Source: Desulforamulus ferrireducens (GTDB lineage Bacteria > Bacillota > Desulfotomaculia > Desulfotomaculales > Desulfotomaculaceae). Taken from it: a stretch of 64,000 bases of DNA. The notes under the pieces were generated by a model. That model saw nothing but the letters and a program-made list of their open reading frames with translations, ran no database searches and was not told the DNA's origin. Shown piece after piece: positions 7,654 to 16,009 of this stretch (position 1 is its first letter; every line of letters begins with the position of its first letter). The position numbers and the translations under genes are program-made. The stretch lies in the NCBI RefSeq assembly GCF_002005145.1, contig NZ_CP019698.1, forward strand, positions 2,790,001 to 2,854,000, in the 5' to 3' direction.

Positions 7654-9183
7654 TCATGCTCTTTTGAAGGCCAAACTAAAATTTGTGCCTAAGCCAAGCT
7701 GACTTTTTACCTTAATAAATCCCTGATGATCTGTAACAATACGATTACAAATGGCTAATCCCATACCGGTACCGGTTGGATCCGTGGTAAAGAAGGGATG
7801 TAAAATTTTATCCATGTGTTCCGGTTTAATGCCCCTACCTGTATCGTTGACATCCAGATAAACATACTTATCATCGGCATAGGTCTTGATAGAAATGGTA
7901 TCTCCTTTGGTACAGGCTCTTTCGGCATTTTGCAATAAATTAAGCAGTACCTGTTTTAGTTGTTTATCTATACCCATAATGGGAGGAATTTCTTGTAAAT
8001 CCTTGATATAAACTATTCCTTTTTTAACACCGGAATAGGTATATAACTCCCAGACATCATAGATAATCTGATTAAGATTTAATTCTTGCTTCTCCCCAAA
8101 TTCCGGCCTGGCCACTTGTAGCATCACAGTAACAATAGAGTTTATCCTATCCAACTCTTCATTGGCTATATCACATAAACCAGCAAAACTATGATCCGGC
8201 CACTTTTCCTTTAAAAGTTGTAAAAATCCCTTAACAGTAGTGAGGGGATTTCTTATTTCATGGGCAGCTCCGGCGGCCAATTCCCCAACTGCGGATAAAG
8301 TGGCCATTCTTTGTAGCTTCTCCCTTTGTTGGTGTAATTCAGTAATATCATTAATGACAGTGACAAAATTGTTCTTCTCTGGCTCATCGGTAGACATGAT
8401 GTTATATCGACTAATTAAGTAGTTTTTTGGGCCAATTTCTACTTCCATGTTCAAAAAATTAGGACTCCACTGGTGATAGGGAATGGAACTATTTGCCCAC
8501 AGCAAAGACTCCCCTTTACCCACTATCTGACTTTTGGGTACTTCAAAAATTTGTTCCACCTGATTATTGGCTAAAATAATTTCCCTTTGCGAATTGCTTA
8601 TGATAATTCCTTCGCTGAAGGTCTCTATAAGATCAGCCAAATATTTTCTTTCCTTGGCTAATTGTAATGCGTGTTGAAAAAGTATGTGAGATATCTGCCC
8701 CACCAGCCAAGCTAATACTATTAGACAGATAGCGAGCGCTATATCCTGATTATTAAGGTTTTTGCCTAGCCACAATACATTAACAGCAATTATACAAGCA
8801 GAAAAAACACCTAATTTTGTACCACATGTTAAGGCAATCAGTACAATAGGAATTACATAAATAACATAATAAATATCATAATTGTAGAAATAAAAAAATG
8901 ACAACGCAAATAAAACTAAAAATAATGAATATAAACATTGATATAATGATTTATCTGATTGAATTACCTTTTCATTAATAGCCTTAATAAATAAATAATT
9001 AATAATTAAATATGTCAGGAAAAGTAATATAAAACTACAGTTATAGTTAATTACAGAAATAGTATCTTTAACCTGAATTTTATTATTAAGAAAAATAATT
9101 ATATATATTGCTGACAAAAACAGAAAATGAGCTACCCAATATATATCCTTAACTTGGCTTATCGGAGGAAACTTGTTTTTCAT
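7654..9183 (-). CDS. membrane PAS sensor histidine kinase (sporulation-kinase type)
   Basis: A 509-residue kinase: five or six membrane helices (about residues 14-165), a PAS domain (about 185-285; SEGIIISNSQREIILANN), HisKA with phospho-acceptor His308 in AAHEIRNPLTTVKGF, and HATPase_c with N-box LNLLQNAERA, G1 DTGRGI (about 447) and G2 GTGMGLAI. The HEIRNPLTTVKGFLQLL sequence resembles Spo0A-pathway kinases (KinA to KinE group). The AAAGGTGG ribosome site fixes the start, which overlaps the upstream sensor-like gene by 35 bp. No response regulator is encoded nearby, so it probably phosphorylates a distant one such as Spo0F or Spo0A. Last gene of the agr-like block. Confidence 0.88.
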   Translation of the reverse strand: MKNKFPPISQVKDIYWVAHFLFLSAIYIIIFLNNKIQVKDTISVINYNCSFILLFLTYLIINYLFIKAINEKVIQSDKSLYQCLYSLFLVLFALSFFYFYNYDIYYVIYVIPIVLIALTCGTKLGVFSACIIAVNVLWLGKNLNNQDIALAICLIVLAWLVGQISHILFQHALQLAKERKYLADLIETFSEGIIISNSQREIILANNQVEQIFEVPKSQIVGKGESLLWANSSIPYHQWSPNFLNMEVEIGPKNYLISRYNIMSTDEPEKNNFVTVINDITELHQQREKLQRMATLSAVGELAAGAAHEIRNPLTTVKGFLQLLKEKWPDHSFAGLCDIANEELDRINSIVTVMLQVARPEFGEKQELNLNQIIYDVWELYTYSGVKKGIVYIKDLQEIPPIMGIDKQLKQVLLNLLQNAERACTKGDTISIKTYADDKYVYLDVNDTGRGIKPEHMDKILHPFFTTDPTGTGMGLAICNRIVTDHQGFIKVKSQLGLGTNFSLAFKRA

Positions 9184-9634
9184 TTAACCACCTTTGGCTC
9201 TTTATTACTATTGGGCGTATTTTCCTAATAAGTATCCCTGTCCCTACTAAACCAGCAATTTGTGGCCAACCAATGATTACCCATATCAATTCCTGATTTC
9301 TAGAAACATTGCCAACTATATTAACAAACAAGAGATGAACTATAGTTTCTAAGAAAAAAAGTAGAAACATCGTACTAAAGGCTGCAAAAAACGAAACACC
9401 TAACGATACCTTTGCTACTCGACAAATTAAAATAACTAATGCTATTACCCCAACTAAAGTATGCAAACCGAAAACTCCGGGGAATAAACGGAAGAAATAA
9501 ATCAGAGAAACTAGAGTAAGTGAATAAATTATAATTTCCCGTACTTTAGGGTTATAGCCAACAATAGCAAAAGATGTAAAAATTAGGGCAGCCGTTTCCG
9601 GCAAGCCCTGAAAGACAAAACTAATAAAAATCAT
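9149..9634 (-). CDS. stand-alone AgrC-like N-terminal membrane sensor module
   Basis: 161 residues, almost entirely membrane: five or six helices, beginning FISFVFQGLPETAALIFTSFAIVGYNPK and continuing KVREIIIYSLTLVSLIYFFRLFP. This layout matches the N-terminal membrane module found fused to GHKL kinases next to agrD genes in clostridia, but here it stops after the last helix and has no kinase part. The start follows AAAGGAG; a frame extending further upstream overlaps agrD and is not credible. It is sandwiched between agrD and a PAS kinase. It may be the peptide receptor that passes its signal to the kinase; this is an inference from position. Confidence 0.6.
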   Translation of the reverse strand: MIFISFVFQGLPETAALIFTSFAIVGYNPKVREIIIYSLTLVSLIYFFRLFPGVFGLHTLVGVIALVILICRVAKVSLGVSFFAAFSTMFLLFFLETIVHLLFVNIVGNVSRNQELIWVIIGWPQIAGLVGTGILIRKIRPIVIKSQRWLNEKQVSSDKPS

Positions 9635-9647
9635 TTTCTCTTCTCCT

Positions 9648-9767
9648 TTAACGCAGGCACTCCGGCACCTCAGGTTCATAATGACTCCACAAACATGTAA
9701 TACCAATATTTGCCTGAGCAATAAAGAGTAAGAGGGTAGATAACAAATATACCATTCTTAATTTCAT
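9648..9767 (-). CDS. agrD: AgrD-like cyclic lactone autoinducer precursor
   Basis: A 39-residue peptide, MKLRMVYLLSTLLLFIAQAN followed by IGITCLWSHYEPEVPECLR. It has the three AgrD parts: an amphipathic, basic-then-hydrophobic leader, a core with Cys25 that would form the thiolactone, and an acidic, proline-containing tail (EPEVPE) recognised by AgrB. A near-perfect AGGAGGTGA ribosome site sits 4 nt before the ATG. It lies directly after agrB and 13 bp before the sensor-like gene. A second Cys at position 37 lies in the tail, unlikely to be part of the ring. The mature peptide boundaries cannot be read from sequence. Confidence 0.92.
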   Translation of the reverse strand: MKLRMVYLLSTLLLFIAQANIGITCLWSHYEPEVPECLR

Positions 9768-9800
9768 GATTTCACCTCCTTAATTTTTAATTTGTTAAGC

Positions 9801-10406
9801 CTATTTCTTATTTTTTAAAATGCCAGAGATGGAAAAGGTCTGGTTTGCCACCCCTAGCCCAATTGCTACTATTACCTCCTTATATGAATTAAATTTAAAG
9901 GTTAAGAATAGGCCTAATACAATCACCCAAAATGCCCAGACACCGAGGCCTATCTTCTTAAGTTTGGGTCTGCGTTCCTCTCTCACTGGTTTATTGGGGG
10001 TATCCACCGGGGCGTTTTTGATAATAAAGGCTAGGCACAGAGACATGGTGACCAGCAAAAAGATTACTATTTGCTTAAAATCCACCATAGTTGAGGCTAG
10101 TACCGCCAGCTTACCATAGATGGTAAATAACCCCGCAGTTAAAACCAAACAGGTGAGAGGGTTGGCACAATGATAGCCGCCGGTAAATATTCTGAGGGAG
10201 CCGCTGGCCATCAGGGCAACCACTGTGGTGAATAAATTCCCTGCCAATGCAGCGGAGGCCAGGGTAACAAAAAACACCACCGTATTAAAAATTGCCACCC
10301 GCAAGGCATAGGCCATAATTGCCCTATTATCTTCCAGCTTCCCTGGTCTCTGTTGGGCTAACATATCAGCCCAGGAATTGATTTTATTTTCATACAAATT
10401 ATTCAT
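9801..10406 (-). CDS. agrB: accessory gene regulator B, AgrD-processing membrane peptidase
   Basis: A 201-residue integral membrane protease that cleaves the AgrD tail and cyclises the peptide. The catalytic pair is clear: GGYHCANPLTC gives His79 and Cys86, the same spacing as in staphylococcal AgrB. Four to six membrane helices and a basic cytosolic loop (REERRPKLKK) are visible. The chosen ATG (NNLYENKINSWADM) has no strong ribosome site, but the 33 codons upstream look like leader and promoter DNA, including repeats and a TATAAT. First gene of the agr-like block. Confidence 0.9.
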   Translation of the reverse strand: MNNLYENKINSWADMLAQQRPGKLEDNRAIMAYALRVAIFNTVVFFVTLASAALAGNLFTTVVALMASGSLRIFTGGYHCANPLTCLVLTAGLFTIYGKLAVLASTMVDFKQIVIFLLVTMSLCLAFIIKNAPVDTPNKPVREERRPKLKKIGLGVWAFWVIVLGLFLTFKFNSYKEVIVAIGLGVANQTFSISGILKNKK

Positions 10407-10456
10407 AGAGCTAGTATTAGCTAAAAAGCCACAAATTCCTTTGTTGTAAAATGTAA

Positions 10457-10484
10457 GCTTTTGTAATCTTTTGTAAATATTATA
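10457..10484 (-). promoter_or_regulatory. putative agr promoter region with direct repeats
   Basis: On the minus strand a TATAAT (10484-10479) lies just past the upstream terminator, followed by two 10-bp direct repeats whose shared 9-mer is TTACAAAAG (10476-10467 and 10466-10457). No good -35 is visible, which would fit an activator-dependent promoter. The repeats would sit around or just after the transcription start. Confidence 0.45.
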
Positions 10485-10495
10485 CAAATACAAAA

Positions 10496-10522
10496 CCCGT
10501 ATCACTGTATGAGCGATACGGG
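10496..10522 (-). terminator. terminator of the AMIN-amidase gene
   Basis: An 8-bp perfect stem (CCCGTATC/GATACGGG) about 20 bp after the stop, followed on the minus strand by TTTTGTATTTGT. Confidence 0.8.
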
Positions 10523-10539
10523 CTCTGATATTGTTAGAT

Positions 10540-11979
10540 CTAGGGAGTTGATGTCAGGGCTTTGTTATTAATCTCCTTAAACTTGGCCACACCCTCCGCA
10601 ATGGCTTCAGCTATTAGAGTTTGATTGTCGGGATCATGTAAAAAGTCTTCCTCCGCTGCATTGGTCATAAAGCCTGTCTCTACCAAGATGGAAGGAACCC
10701 GCGTATATTTTATGACCACAAACCCTGCCTCTTTAACCTTTCTGTCCACTTGCTTGGTTTTTGCCACAATGGAGCTTTGAACCAGGTTGGCTAAGGTTGG
10801 GTCAGTGCCATAATAAGTGTAGGTTTCCACACCGGTAACGTCAGGCTTCCCTACCGCCTTGTTGGCGTGAATGCTGACAAAGGCGAAGGGATTGACTTCA
10901 TTGGTTATGTTGGCTATATCCATGAGTTCCACAAAGGTATCATCCGTGCGAATCATATGCACTTGGAAACCACGGCTTTCCAAAGCATCCCTCAGCTTTA
11001 AGGCTATACCCAGGTTGATGTCCTTCTCATATCTGCCGGATACCCCAATGCCCCCTACATCCTTGCCACCGTGTCCGGCATCCACAACAATAATGTTATT
11101 ATCATTGATTACCTTTTGGGCATAAACATCATCCGATTGCTGTGGTGTTGAATTATCTGCGGTGGTTTTGAGGGATAGAACTATGCTAGTTTCCTTAGAA
11201 GATTGATTTATTTGATAAGTAACTCTTTCCTTCAGTTCCAAAACCACTCTGGTAGTTGTGGGAGTAAATTGCCCCACTCGTATAGTTGAAACCAACTGTG
11301 TATTTATGGTTGTCTCACTGTCTACTCCTTTAGAGGTCTCTAAAAGATCAATCACCAAACGATCAGGGTTAGTGAGTTCCATCACCTGGTATTGACCCTT
11401 TTCTACCCGCAAATCAATTATGGTTTGGTTATCATTTTCTTGGTATTTAACCCTGGTTAAAGTTCGAGGATTTTCTACCTGGTCTTTTGGTTCCTCCTGA
11501 TCGGGCTTTTCGTCACTGGGAGTTGGTAAATAATCTAAATCACTGTTAGTCTTTTTGGCCTTAATAATGGCTTGATAGTTCTCCTGGTCCCATATAACTT
11601 CGGAATCCAAATTTTCCCCAATAAAACGCAGGGGCACAAAGGTACGGTTTTGAATTAATTGGGGCGGAGCATCTATTTCTAAGGTCTGATCATTTACATA
11701 GGCGACTTTGTTATTAACTTTTAGCTTAAGTGTTTTCTGCTTTGCTTCGATGGTAACGGTCTTTTCTTGGTTAAGCCAGTTTACCTTTGCTCCCAAAGAT
11801 TCAGAAACAACCCTTAAGGGAATCATCATCCTGCCACCAATAATTTGGGGTGAGACATCAGTTTGTACCAGCTTTTCATTGATAATTAATGCAGGTTGTT
11901 TAGCCAAACTAGTCCCAGGAAAACTAACTAACCAGCAGAGGATTAACAAAGTAGACAATATGATGTAGCGCTTATTCAC
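10540..11979 (-). CDS. N-acetylmuramoyl-L-alanine amidase with stalk and AMIN domains
   Basis: A secreted 479-residue cell-wall hydrolase. A signal peptide (LSTLLILCWLVSFPGTSLA) leads to two copper-amine-oxidase-like stalk repeats (about 35-140; RMMIPLRVVSESLGAKVNW and RTFVPLRFIGENLDSEVIW), an acidic Pro-rich linker, an AMIN domain (about 175-270) and a C-terminal Amidase_3 domain with zinc ligands in VVDAGHGGKD, YEKDINL and SIHAN and the catalytic Glu in VETGF. It cleaves the MurNAc-L-Ala bond of peptidoglycan. The start is GTG behind GGAGGAGATC. It is transcribed alone, with a terminator before agrB. Confidence 0.93.
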   Translation of the reverse strand: MNKRYIILSTLLILCWLVSFPGTSLAKQPALIINEKLVQTDVSPQIIGGRMMIPLRVVSESLGAKVNWLNQEKTVTIEAKQKTLKLKVNNKVAYVNDQTLEIDAPPQLIQNRTFVPLRFIGENLDSEVIWDQENYQAIIKAKKTNSDLDYLPTPSDEKPDQEEPKDQVENPRTLTRVKYQENDNQTIIDLRVEKGQYQVMELTNPDRLVIDLLETSKGVDSETTINTQLVSTIRVGQFTPTTTRVVLELKERVTYQINQSSKETSIVLSLKTTADNSTPQQSDDVYAQKVINDNNIIVVDAGHGGKDVGGIGVSGRYEKDINLGIALKLRDALESRGFQVHMIRTDDTFVELMDIANITNEVNPFAFVSIHANKAVGKPDVTGVETYTYYGTDPTLANLVQSSIVAKTKQVDRKVKEAGFVVIKYTRVPSILVETGFMTNAAEEDFLHDPDNQTLIAEAIAEGVAKFKEINNKALTSTP

Positions 11980-12064
11980 AAGATCTCCTCCTCCTACTTT
12001 TCATATTATAAAGCATCTGGGACAAAATAGGAGGTTTTTTTACAATTTACCATATTTTATTATA

Positions 12065-12101
12065 AAAAACTGCTAAGGGAAGCATACCCTTAGCAGTTTT
12101 T
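12065..12101 (-). terminator. terminator of tRNA-Gly
   Basis: A 15-bp perfect stem (AAAAACTGCTAAGGG/CCCTTAGCAGTTTTT) with a 7-nt loop lies 10 bp after the tRNA. Runs of T on both sides could also serve plus-strand transcription. Confidence 0.9.
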
Positions 12102-12110
12102 GGACATAAA

Positions 12111-12184
12111 TGGAGCGGGTGATGGGAATCGAACCCACGTACTCGGCTTGGAAGGCCGATGCTCTACCATTGAGCTACACCCGC
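12111..12184 (-). tRNA. tRNA-Gly (anticodon TCC), CCA encoded
   Basis: A complete 74-nt cloverleaf on the minus strand: acceptor GCGGGTG/CACCCGC, D-arm AGCTCAATGGTAGAGC, anticodon arm TCGGC-CTTCCAA-GCCGA with anticodon TCC, T-arm GTGGG-TTCGATT-CCCAT, discriminator T and encoded CCA. It reads GGA (and GGG by wobble) glycine codons. Confidence 0.97.
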
Positions 12185-12218
12185 ATCTAAATATTATTGA
12201 GTTTTTAGAACGTTTATT

Positions 12219-12246
12219 ATTATACCAAATCCAGCTTATTTGTCAA
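12219..12246 (-). promoter_or_regulatory. sigma-A promoter of tRNA-Gly
   Basis: A consensus TTGACA (12246-12241) and TATAAT (12224-12219) are separated by 16 bp, placing the start about 28 bp before the tRNA. Confidence 0.85.
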
Positions 12247-12308
12247 CAGCTAATGGCTTTACTTTTGGTGCAGTGTGAGCCGCAGTGGTTTGCTGCGGCC
12301 CTTAGCTT

Positions 12309-12797
12309 CTAGGGATAAAAATAATCAAGATAGATTATCTCAGCCTGTATTGCCTCCCCGTCAATTCTCAGCAGACCCACAGAGGCTCTATCTCTTCCCC
12401 TTGGGCTTACCGGGCTGCCAGGGTTAAGAACCAGAATATCATCAATGATGCGGTGGTCGGCAATATGGGTGTGACCGTAAATAGCCACCTTGGCACCCAT
12501 TTTTTTAGCCCTTGCCAACACCATTTCAATATCCCCTTTTACGCCTAACCGATGTCCGTGGGTCAGATAGATTTTATGACCTGCCACCTCCAGTAAGTCT
12601 TCCAGCGGTCCATCACCGGGAAAATCACAGTTACCCATGACACCCCGGGCAGGTATCTCCAGTGTGTAGGCCAATTCATCCGCATCTAAATAGTGATCAC
12701 CGGCATGTAAAATAAGATCTATCTCTCCCAATTCTTGCAATACATGATAAACGGGGGCCAACCTCCCGTGGGTATCCGAAACAACCAAAATTCGCAA
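12309..12797 (-). CDS. YfcE/MJ0936-type metallophosphoesterase
   Basis: A 162-residue cytosolic calcineurin-like phosphodiesterase. The metal-ligand motifs occur in order: SDTHG near the N-terminus, HAGDHY, GNCDFPG, THGH and YGHTH. The compact length and lack of extra domains place it in the YfcE/MJ0936 group, active on phosphodiesters in vitro; the cellular substrate is unknown. The start is TTG behind GGAGGG. It is the last gene of the long minus-strand train and follows rdgB by 3 bp, a common arrangement. A GCCGCAG/CTGCGGC hairpin after the stop lacks a T-run. Confidence 0.9.
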   Translation of the reverse strand: MRILVVSDTHGRLAPVYHVLQELGEIDLILHAGDHYLDADELAYTLEIPARGVMGNCDFPGDGPLEDLLEVAGHKIYLTHGHRLGVKGDIEMVLARAKKMGAKVAIYGHTHIADHRIIDDILVLNPGSPVSPRGRDRASVGLLRIDGEAIQAEIIYLDYFYP

Positions 12798-12800
12798 ATA

Positions 12801-13406
12801 TCAGCCCTCCTGGTTGGCGTAAAGGTGGTTCAGTATTTCCCGGGCTTTCTGTAAGGCTTTACCTCGATGACTAATAGCATTCTTCTTGGCCGCGTCCAAT
12901 TCACCAAAGGTTTGCTGGTACTCAGGTACATAGAATAGGGGGTCGTAGCCAAAACCACCCTCACCCTTTAATTCTCTTAAAATCATTCCTTCACAGGTGC
13001 CCTCCACTGTGTGATACTTACCATCTGGTTCGGCAATGGCAATCACACAACGAAAGCGGGCGGTGCGCTTTTCTTCCGGTACCTCCGCCAGCAGTTCCAG
13101 TAGCTTACGATTATTGGCAGCATCATCCTTTGGTTCGCCGGCAAAGCGGGCAGAATGTACACCCGGCGCTCCACCCAGAGCATCAACTTCCAAACCCGAA
13201 TCATCAGCCAGAGCCAATTCTCCGGTAAATTTTGCCGCAGCCACCGCTTTTTTAATGGCGTTGGCGGTAAAGGTATCCCCATCCTCCACCACTTCTTGAA
13301 AGCCTGGATATGCACCAATATTAACTACCTGAAAACCCAGGGGCTGCAGCATGGTTGTCAGTTCTTTTACCTTCCCTTTATTATTGGTAGCTAAAACAAG
13401 TTTCAA
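12801..13406 (-). CDS. rdgB: XTP/dITP diphosphatase (RdgB/HAM1)
   Basis: A 201-residue nucleotide-pool sanitising enzyme that hydrolyses XTP, ITP and dITP to monophosphates. Family motifs are intact: LATNNKGKVKEL at the N-terminus, ALADDSGLEVDALGGAPGVHSARFAG (metal and base recognition), GEGGFGYDPLFYVPE and the C-terminal ISHRGKAL. It starts with TTG. It lies 3 bp after rph and 3 bp before the phosphoesterase, the usual rph-rdgB-yfcE order of Firmicutes. Confidence 0.96.
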   Translation of the reverse strand: MKLVLATNNKGKVKELTTMLQPLGFQVVNIGAYPGFQEVVEDGDTFTANAIKKAVAAAKFTGELALADDSGLEVDALGGAPGVHSARFAGEPKDDAANNRKLLELLAEVPEEKRTARFRCVIAIAEPDGKYHTVEGTCEGMILRELKGEGGFGYDPLFYVPEYQQTFGELDAAKKNAISHRGKALQKAREILNHLYANQEG

Positions 13407-13409
13407 ATA

Positions 13410-14153
13410 TTACACCTGCCCTATCTTATCTGCAATCTCTCCCAAAGTTTGGCGTTGAATGTTATTAAGTTCTGCAATGCCAAGGGAGGCTAAATCCAAA
13501 AGTTCATTCATTTCCTCCCGGGAAAAGGTTGCCTCTTCTCCTGTGCCCTGAATTTCCACAAAACGGCCGGAACCGGTCATTACCACGTTCATATCCACTG
13601 CCGCCTCAGAATCCTCTACATAGGCCAGATCCAGCACAGGTACTCCATCCACTATGCCCACGCTGGTGGCGGCAATAAAATCGTTAACGGGTATTTTCTC
13701 TAGCATACCCTGTTCCACAAGCTTATTCAAGGCAAAGATCATGGCTACAAAGGCCCCGGTAATTGACGCTGTTCTGGTACCGCCATCCGCCTGAATGACA
13801 TCGCAGTCCAGGGTAATGCTGCGCTCCCCTATTTTTTCTAAATCCACCACCGAGCGCAGAGCGCGGCCGATCAGTCGTTGAATCTCCATGGTCCGTCCAC
13901 CCAGTTTACCTTTGGCGGCTTCCCTGACGGTACGGGTGCCGGTAGCACGCGGAATCATGGAGTATTCTGCGGTCACCCAGCCTTTGCCCTGTCCCTTTAA
14001 AAAGGGCGGTACTTTGTCCTCCACCGTAGCGGTACAAATTACTCTGGTATCTCCCACTTCTATCAGCACTGAACCTTCCGCATATTTATTATAATTAGGG
14101 GTCATGGTAACCGGACGTATTTGGTTAGGTTGTCTGCCGTCAAATCTTGCCAA
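13410..14153 (-). CDS. rph: ribonuclease PH
   Basis: A 247-residue phosphorolytic 3'-5' exoribonuclease that trims tRNA 3' ends. It opens with [13 protein letters not shown], followed by the phosphate-binding and catalytic stretches [32 protein letters not shown] and [17 protein letters not shown]. Full length for the family. The TTG start is preceded by GGAG with 6-nt spacing. Placed between a P-loop protein and rdgB in what is probably one transcript. Confidence 0.96.
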   Translation of the reverse strand: MARFDGRQPNQIRPVTMTPNYNKYAEGSVLIEVGDTRVICTATVEDKVPPFLKGQGKGWVTAEYSMIPRATGTRTVREAAKGKLGGRTMEIQRLIGRALRSVVDLEKIGERSITLDCDVIQADGGTRTASITGAFVAMIFALNKLVEQGMLEKIPVNDFIAATSVGIVDGVPVLDLAYVEDSEAAVDMNVVMTGSGRFVEIQGTGEEATFSREEMNELLDLASLGIAELNNIQRQTLGEIADKIGQV

Positions 14154-14192
14154 TTTGACTCCTCCTTGCAGGTTAAGTATGGTAATGTTGTT

Positions 14193-15164
14193 CTACCTTG
14201 TCATCTCATGCGCACGCCTGCGGCCCCGCCGGATAAGTTGGAATTGATCCGGTGGGGTTGAGGGGGTATCTCCTTCCGGCACAGGTCCAATGAGACCTAC
14301 CAGAACATATAATTCTGCCGTGGGGTCCCAGAGAAACTCCTTAATCAGGCGAAAGTTGGTGATCTCACTGGTTCTTTTTACGTGCAGGCGAGGGCCGGTG
14401 CAGGGATAGGCACTGTCACCAACTTTAATATGTGCCTCATCATGGTAGTAAATGCTGAGATCATTTTTGATAATTTCTTGCACTCTTTTTTCCAGTACAT
14501 CCAGGTCAATATTTGGCTTTTCTTCAAACTCCAGCACAAAGCCATGTTTGATATCACTATGTACCTTTGGCTTTTTGATTCCCATTTCTTCTTCCAGTAC
14601 CTTACCGGTGATATCCTCCGCCGTATGTGCCATCTTACGATAAATGAGGGACTCAAACACTATATCGGCAATTTCCTGCGGTTCCGGGCCAAAAATATTA
14701 GGTCGGGTTACAATAACCTCTTCGCCGATGCCAATTAATATATGGGCATTCATTTTGAGCATCGGGTAGATTAAATCAAAATGTTCCACGATTACCCGCC
14801 GGTCATGTTTGATTGCCTCTTGAATGGCTTCCACAATGGTCCAGGGTTGGCTAAAGGCCATTTCAAAACGCACATCCAGGTGATAGGTTCTGGCACGAAA
14901 TTGTTTCCGATCAAAGTCGTCTAACAGTGGTAGGGGCCGTACGTTAATGCCGTCATCATCGTTGGTTAGTTCCAAACCCGGAAACATACCCCGAATTAAC
15001 AGGGATTTGCCGGCACCCGCATCCCCAATGAAGCCAATAAGGTGATCCTCAGGACTGAGGTAACGCTGAGCCAAATTACTTCCCAGAGCCAGCAGGCGAT
15101 AACGTCCTCTGGGGGCAAAGTAGACAGCATGCATTAGATATTCATGAATAATGGAAACCGCCAT
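14193..15164 (-). CDS. P-loop protein of the 'alanine-tRNA synthetase second additional domain' family
   Basis: A 323-residue cytosolic protein with a Walker A motif, GDAGAGKSLL (about residues 46-55), and a later HDRRVIVEHFDLIYPML stretch in the position of a Walker B-like strand. The C-terminal ~130 residues (GFVLEFEEKPNIDLDVLEKRVQEI... then VHVKRTSEITNF-like strands) resemble the extra domain that gives the family its misleading name; there is no synthetase or editing site. It follows the MBL hydrolase by 14 bp. From memory, homologues in clostridia often lie near glutamate mutase genes. ATP or GTP binding is likely; the target is unknown. Confidence 0.6.
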   Translation of the reverse strand: MAVSIIHEYLMHAVYFAPRGRYRLLALGSNLAQRYLSPEDHLIGFIGDAGAGKSLLIRGMFPGLELTNDDDGINVRPLPLLDDFDRKQFRARTYHLDVRFEMAFSQPWTIVEAIQEAIKHDRRVIVEHFDLIYPMLKMNAHILIGIGEEVIVTRPNIFGPEPQEIADIVFESLIYRKMAHTAEDITGKVLEEEMGIKKPKVHSDIKHGFVLEFEEKPNIDLDVLEKRVQEIIKNDLSIYYHDEAHIKVGDSAYPCTGPRLHVKRTSEITNFRLIKEFLWDPTAELYVLVGLIGPVPEGDTPSTPPDQFQLIRRGRRRAHEMTR

Positions 15165-15178
15165 CGCTCGCTCCCCCT

Positions 15179-15925
15179 TTAAAGTGTTACTGTAGCACCT
15201 TCCCGTGCCAGTTCCACCCTCTGACCAAAGCCCTGTTCTGCCTGAGCTTGCAGTTGGGAAAGGGCATATTCCGGGTAGAAATGGGTAATCATCAGTCTTT
15301 TTACCCCAGCTGCCCGGGCCAGTTCTCCTGCCTGCCGAGCAGTTAAGTGATTATCTTTTAAATACTCAGCATCTTTATCCAAACCACTGGCCTCGCAGAG
15401 GAATAAATCTGCTCCGCCGGCCAGCTTAATTAATTCCTCATTATAAGCTGTATCGCCGGAAAAAACAAAGCGTTTGCTTCCTGTAACAGCGATACTATAA
15501 GCAGGTAAGTTATGTTTACTTGGGACAAAGGTTACTTGAAAACCTGCTACCGTCACCCCTTTGGGTGCTGGCAGTTCATCAATCAGCTGCAGTTCAAAGG
15601 CTTTATTAAATCCCATAATGCGATTAAAATCTTCCGCCGGGCCGTAGGGTAGGTAGATGGGGATGCGTCTATTCATCCTTCCCTCCCGGTTGGCAGCTTC
15701 TGCGGCATGGCGCAGAGAATAAATATCCATGAGATGGTCTGGGTGCAGATGGCTTAAGATAACCGCATCCAGATCCTTTACTTCCATATGCTGCAGCAGC
15801 CGGCTTAAGACTCCGTTGCCTGTATCAATTAACAAACTGCGACCGTCTTCCTGCAGTAAATAGCCAGAACAAGCCCCGCTGGGTTGAGGATAAGGCGCCC
15901 AACAACCAAGGACGGTTAGGTACAT
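15179..15925 (-). CDS. MBL-fold metal-dependent hydrolase (RNase Z-like)
   Basis: A 248-residue metallo-beta-lactamase-fold enzyme. It carries the HxHxDH zinc motif (LSHLHPDHLMD), a distal GDTAYNEEL aspartate and a C-terminal ITHFYPE histidine, the arrangement of the RNase Z/phosphodiesterase branch. It lacks the flexible exosite arm of true tRNase Z, so a phosphodiesterase role on small molecules is more likely than tRNA processing. It lies 84 bp after the activase gene within the glutamate mutase train. Confidence 0.85.
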   Translation of the reverse strand: MYLTVLGCWAPYPQPSGACSGYLLQEDGRSLLIDTGNGVLSRLLQHMEVKDLDAVILSHLHPDHLMDIYSLRHAAEAANREGRMNRRIPIYLPYGPAEDFNRIMGFNKAFELQLIDELPAPKGVTVAGFQVTFVPSKHNLPAYSIAVTGSKRFVFSGDTAYNEELIKLAGGADLFLCEASGLDKDAEYLKDNHLTARQAGELARAAGVKRLMITHFYPEYALSQLQAQAEQGFGQRVELAREGATVTL

Positions 15926-16009
15926 GGGATAAAACCTCCTGTATTAGTTATGCAAGATGATCGTCATTGCTGATTTGGCCATCAACCGTTGGCCAAAACA
16001 ATAAACCCT

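Noticed and set aside
15179-15925. Calling the MBL-fold protein a true tRNase Z
   Set aside because: It lacks the exosite arm and is shorter than tRNase Z; only the generic zinc motifs are shared.
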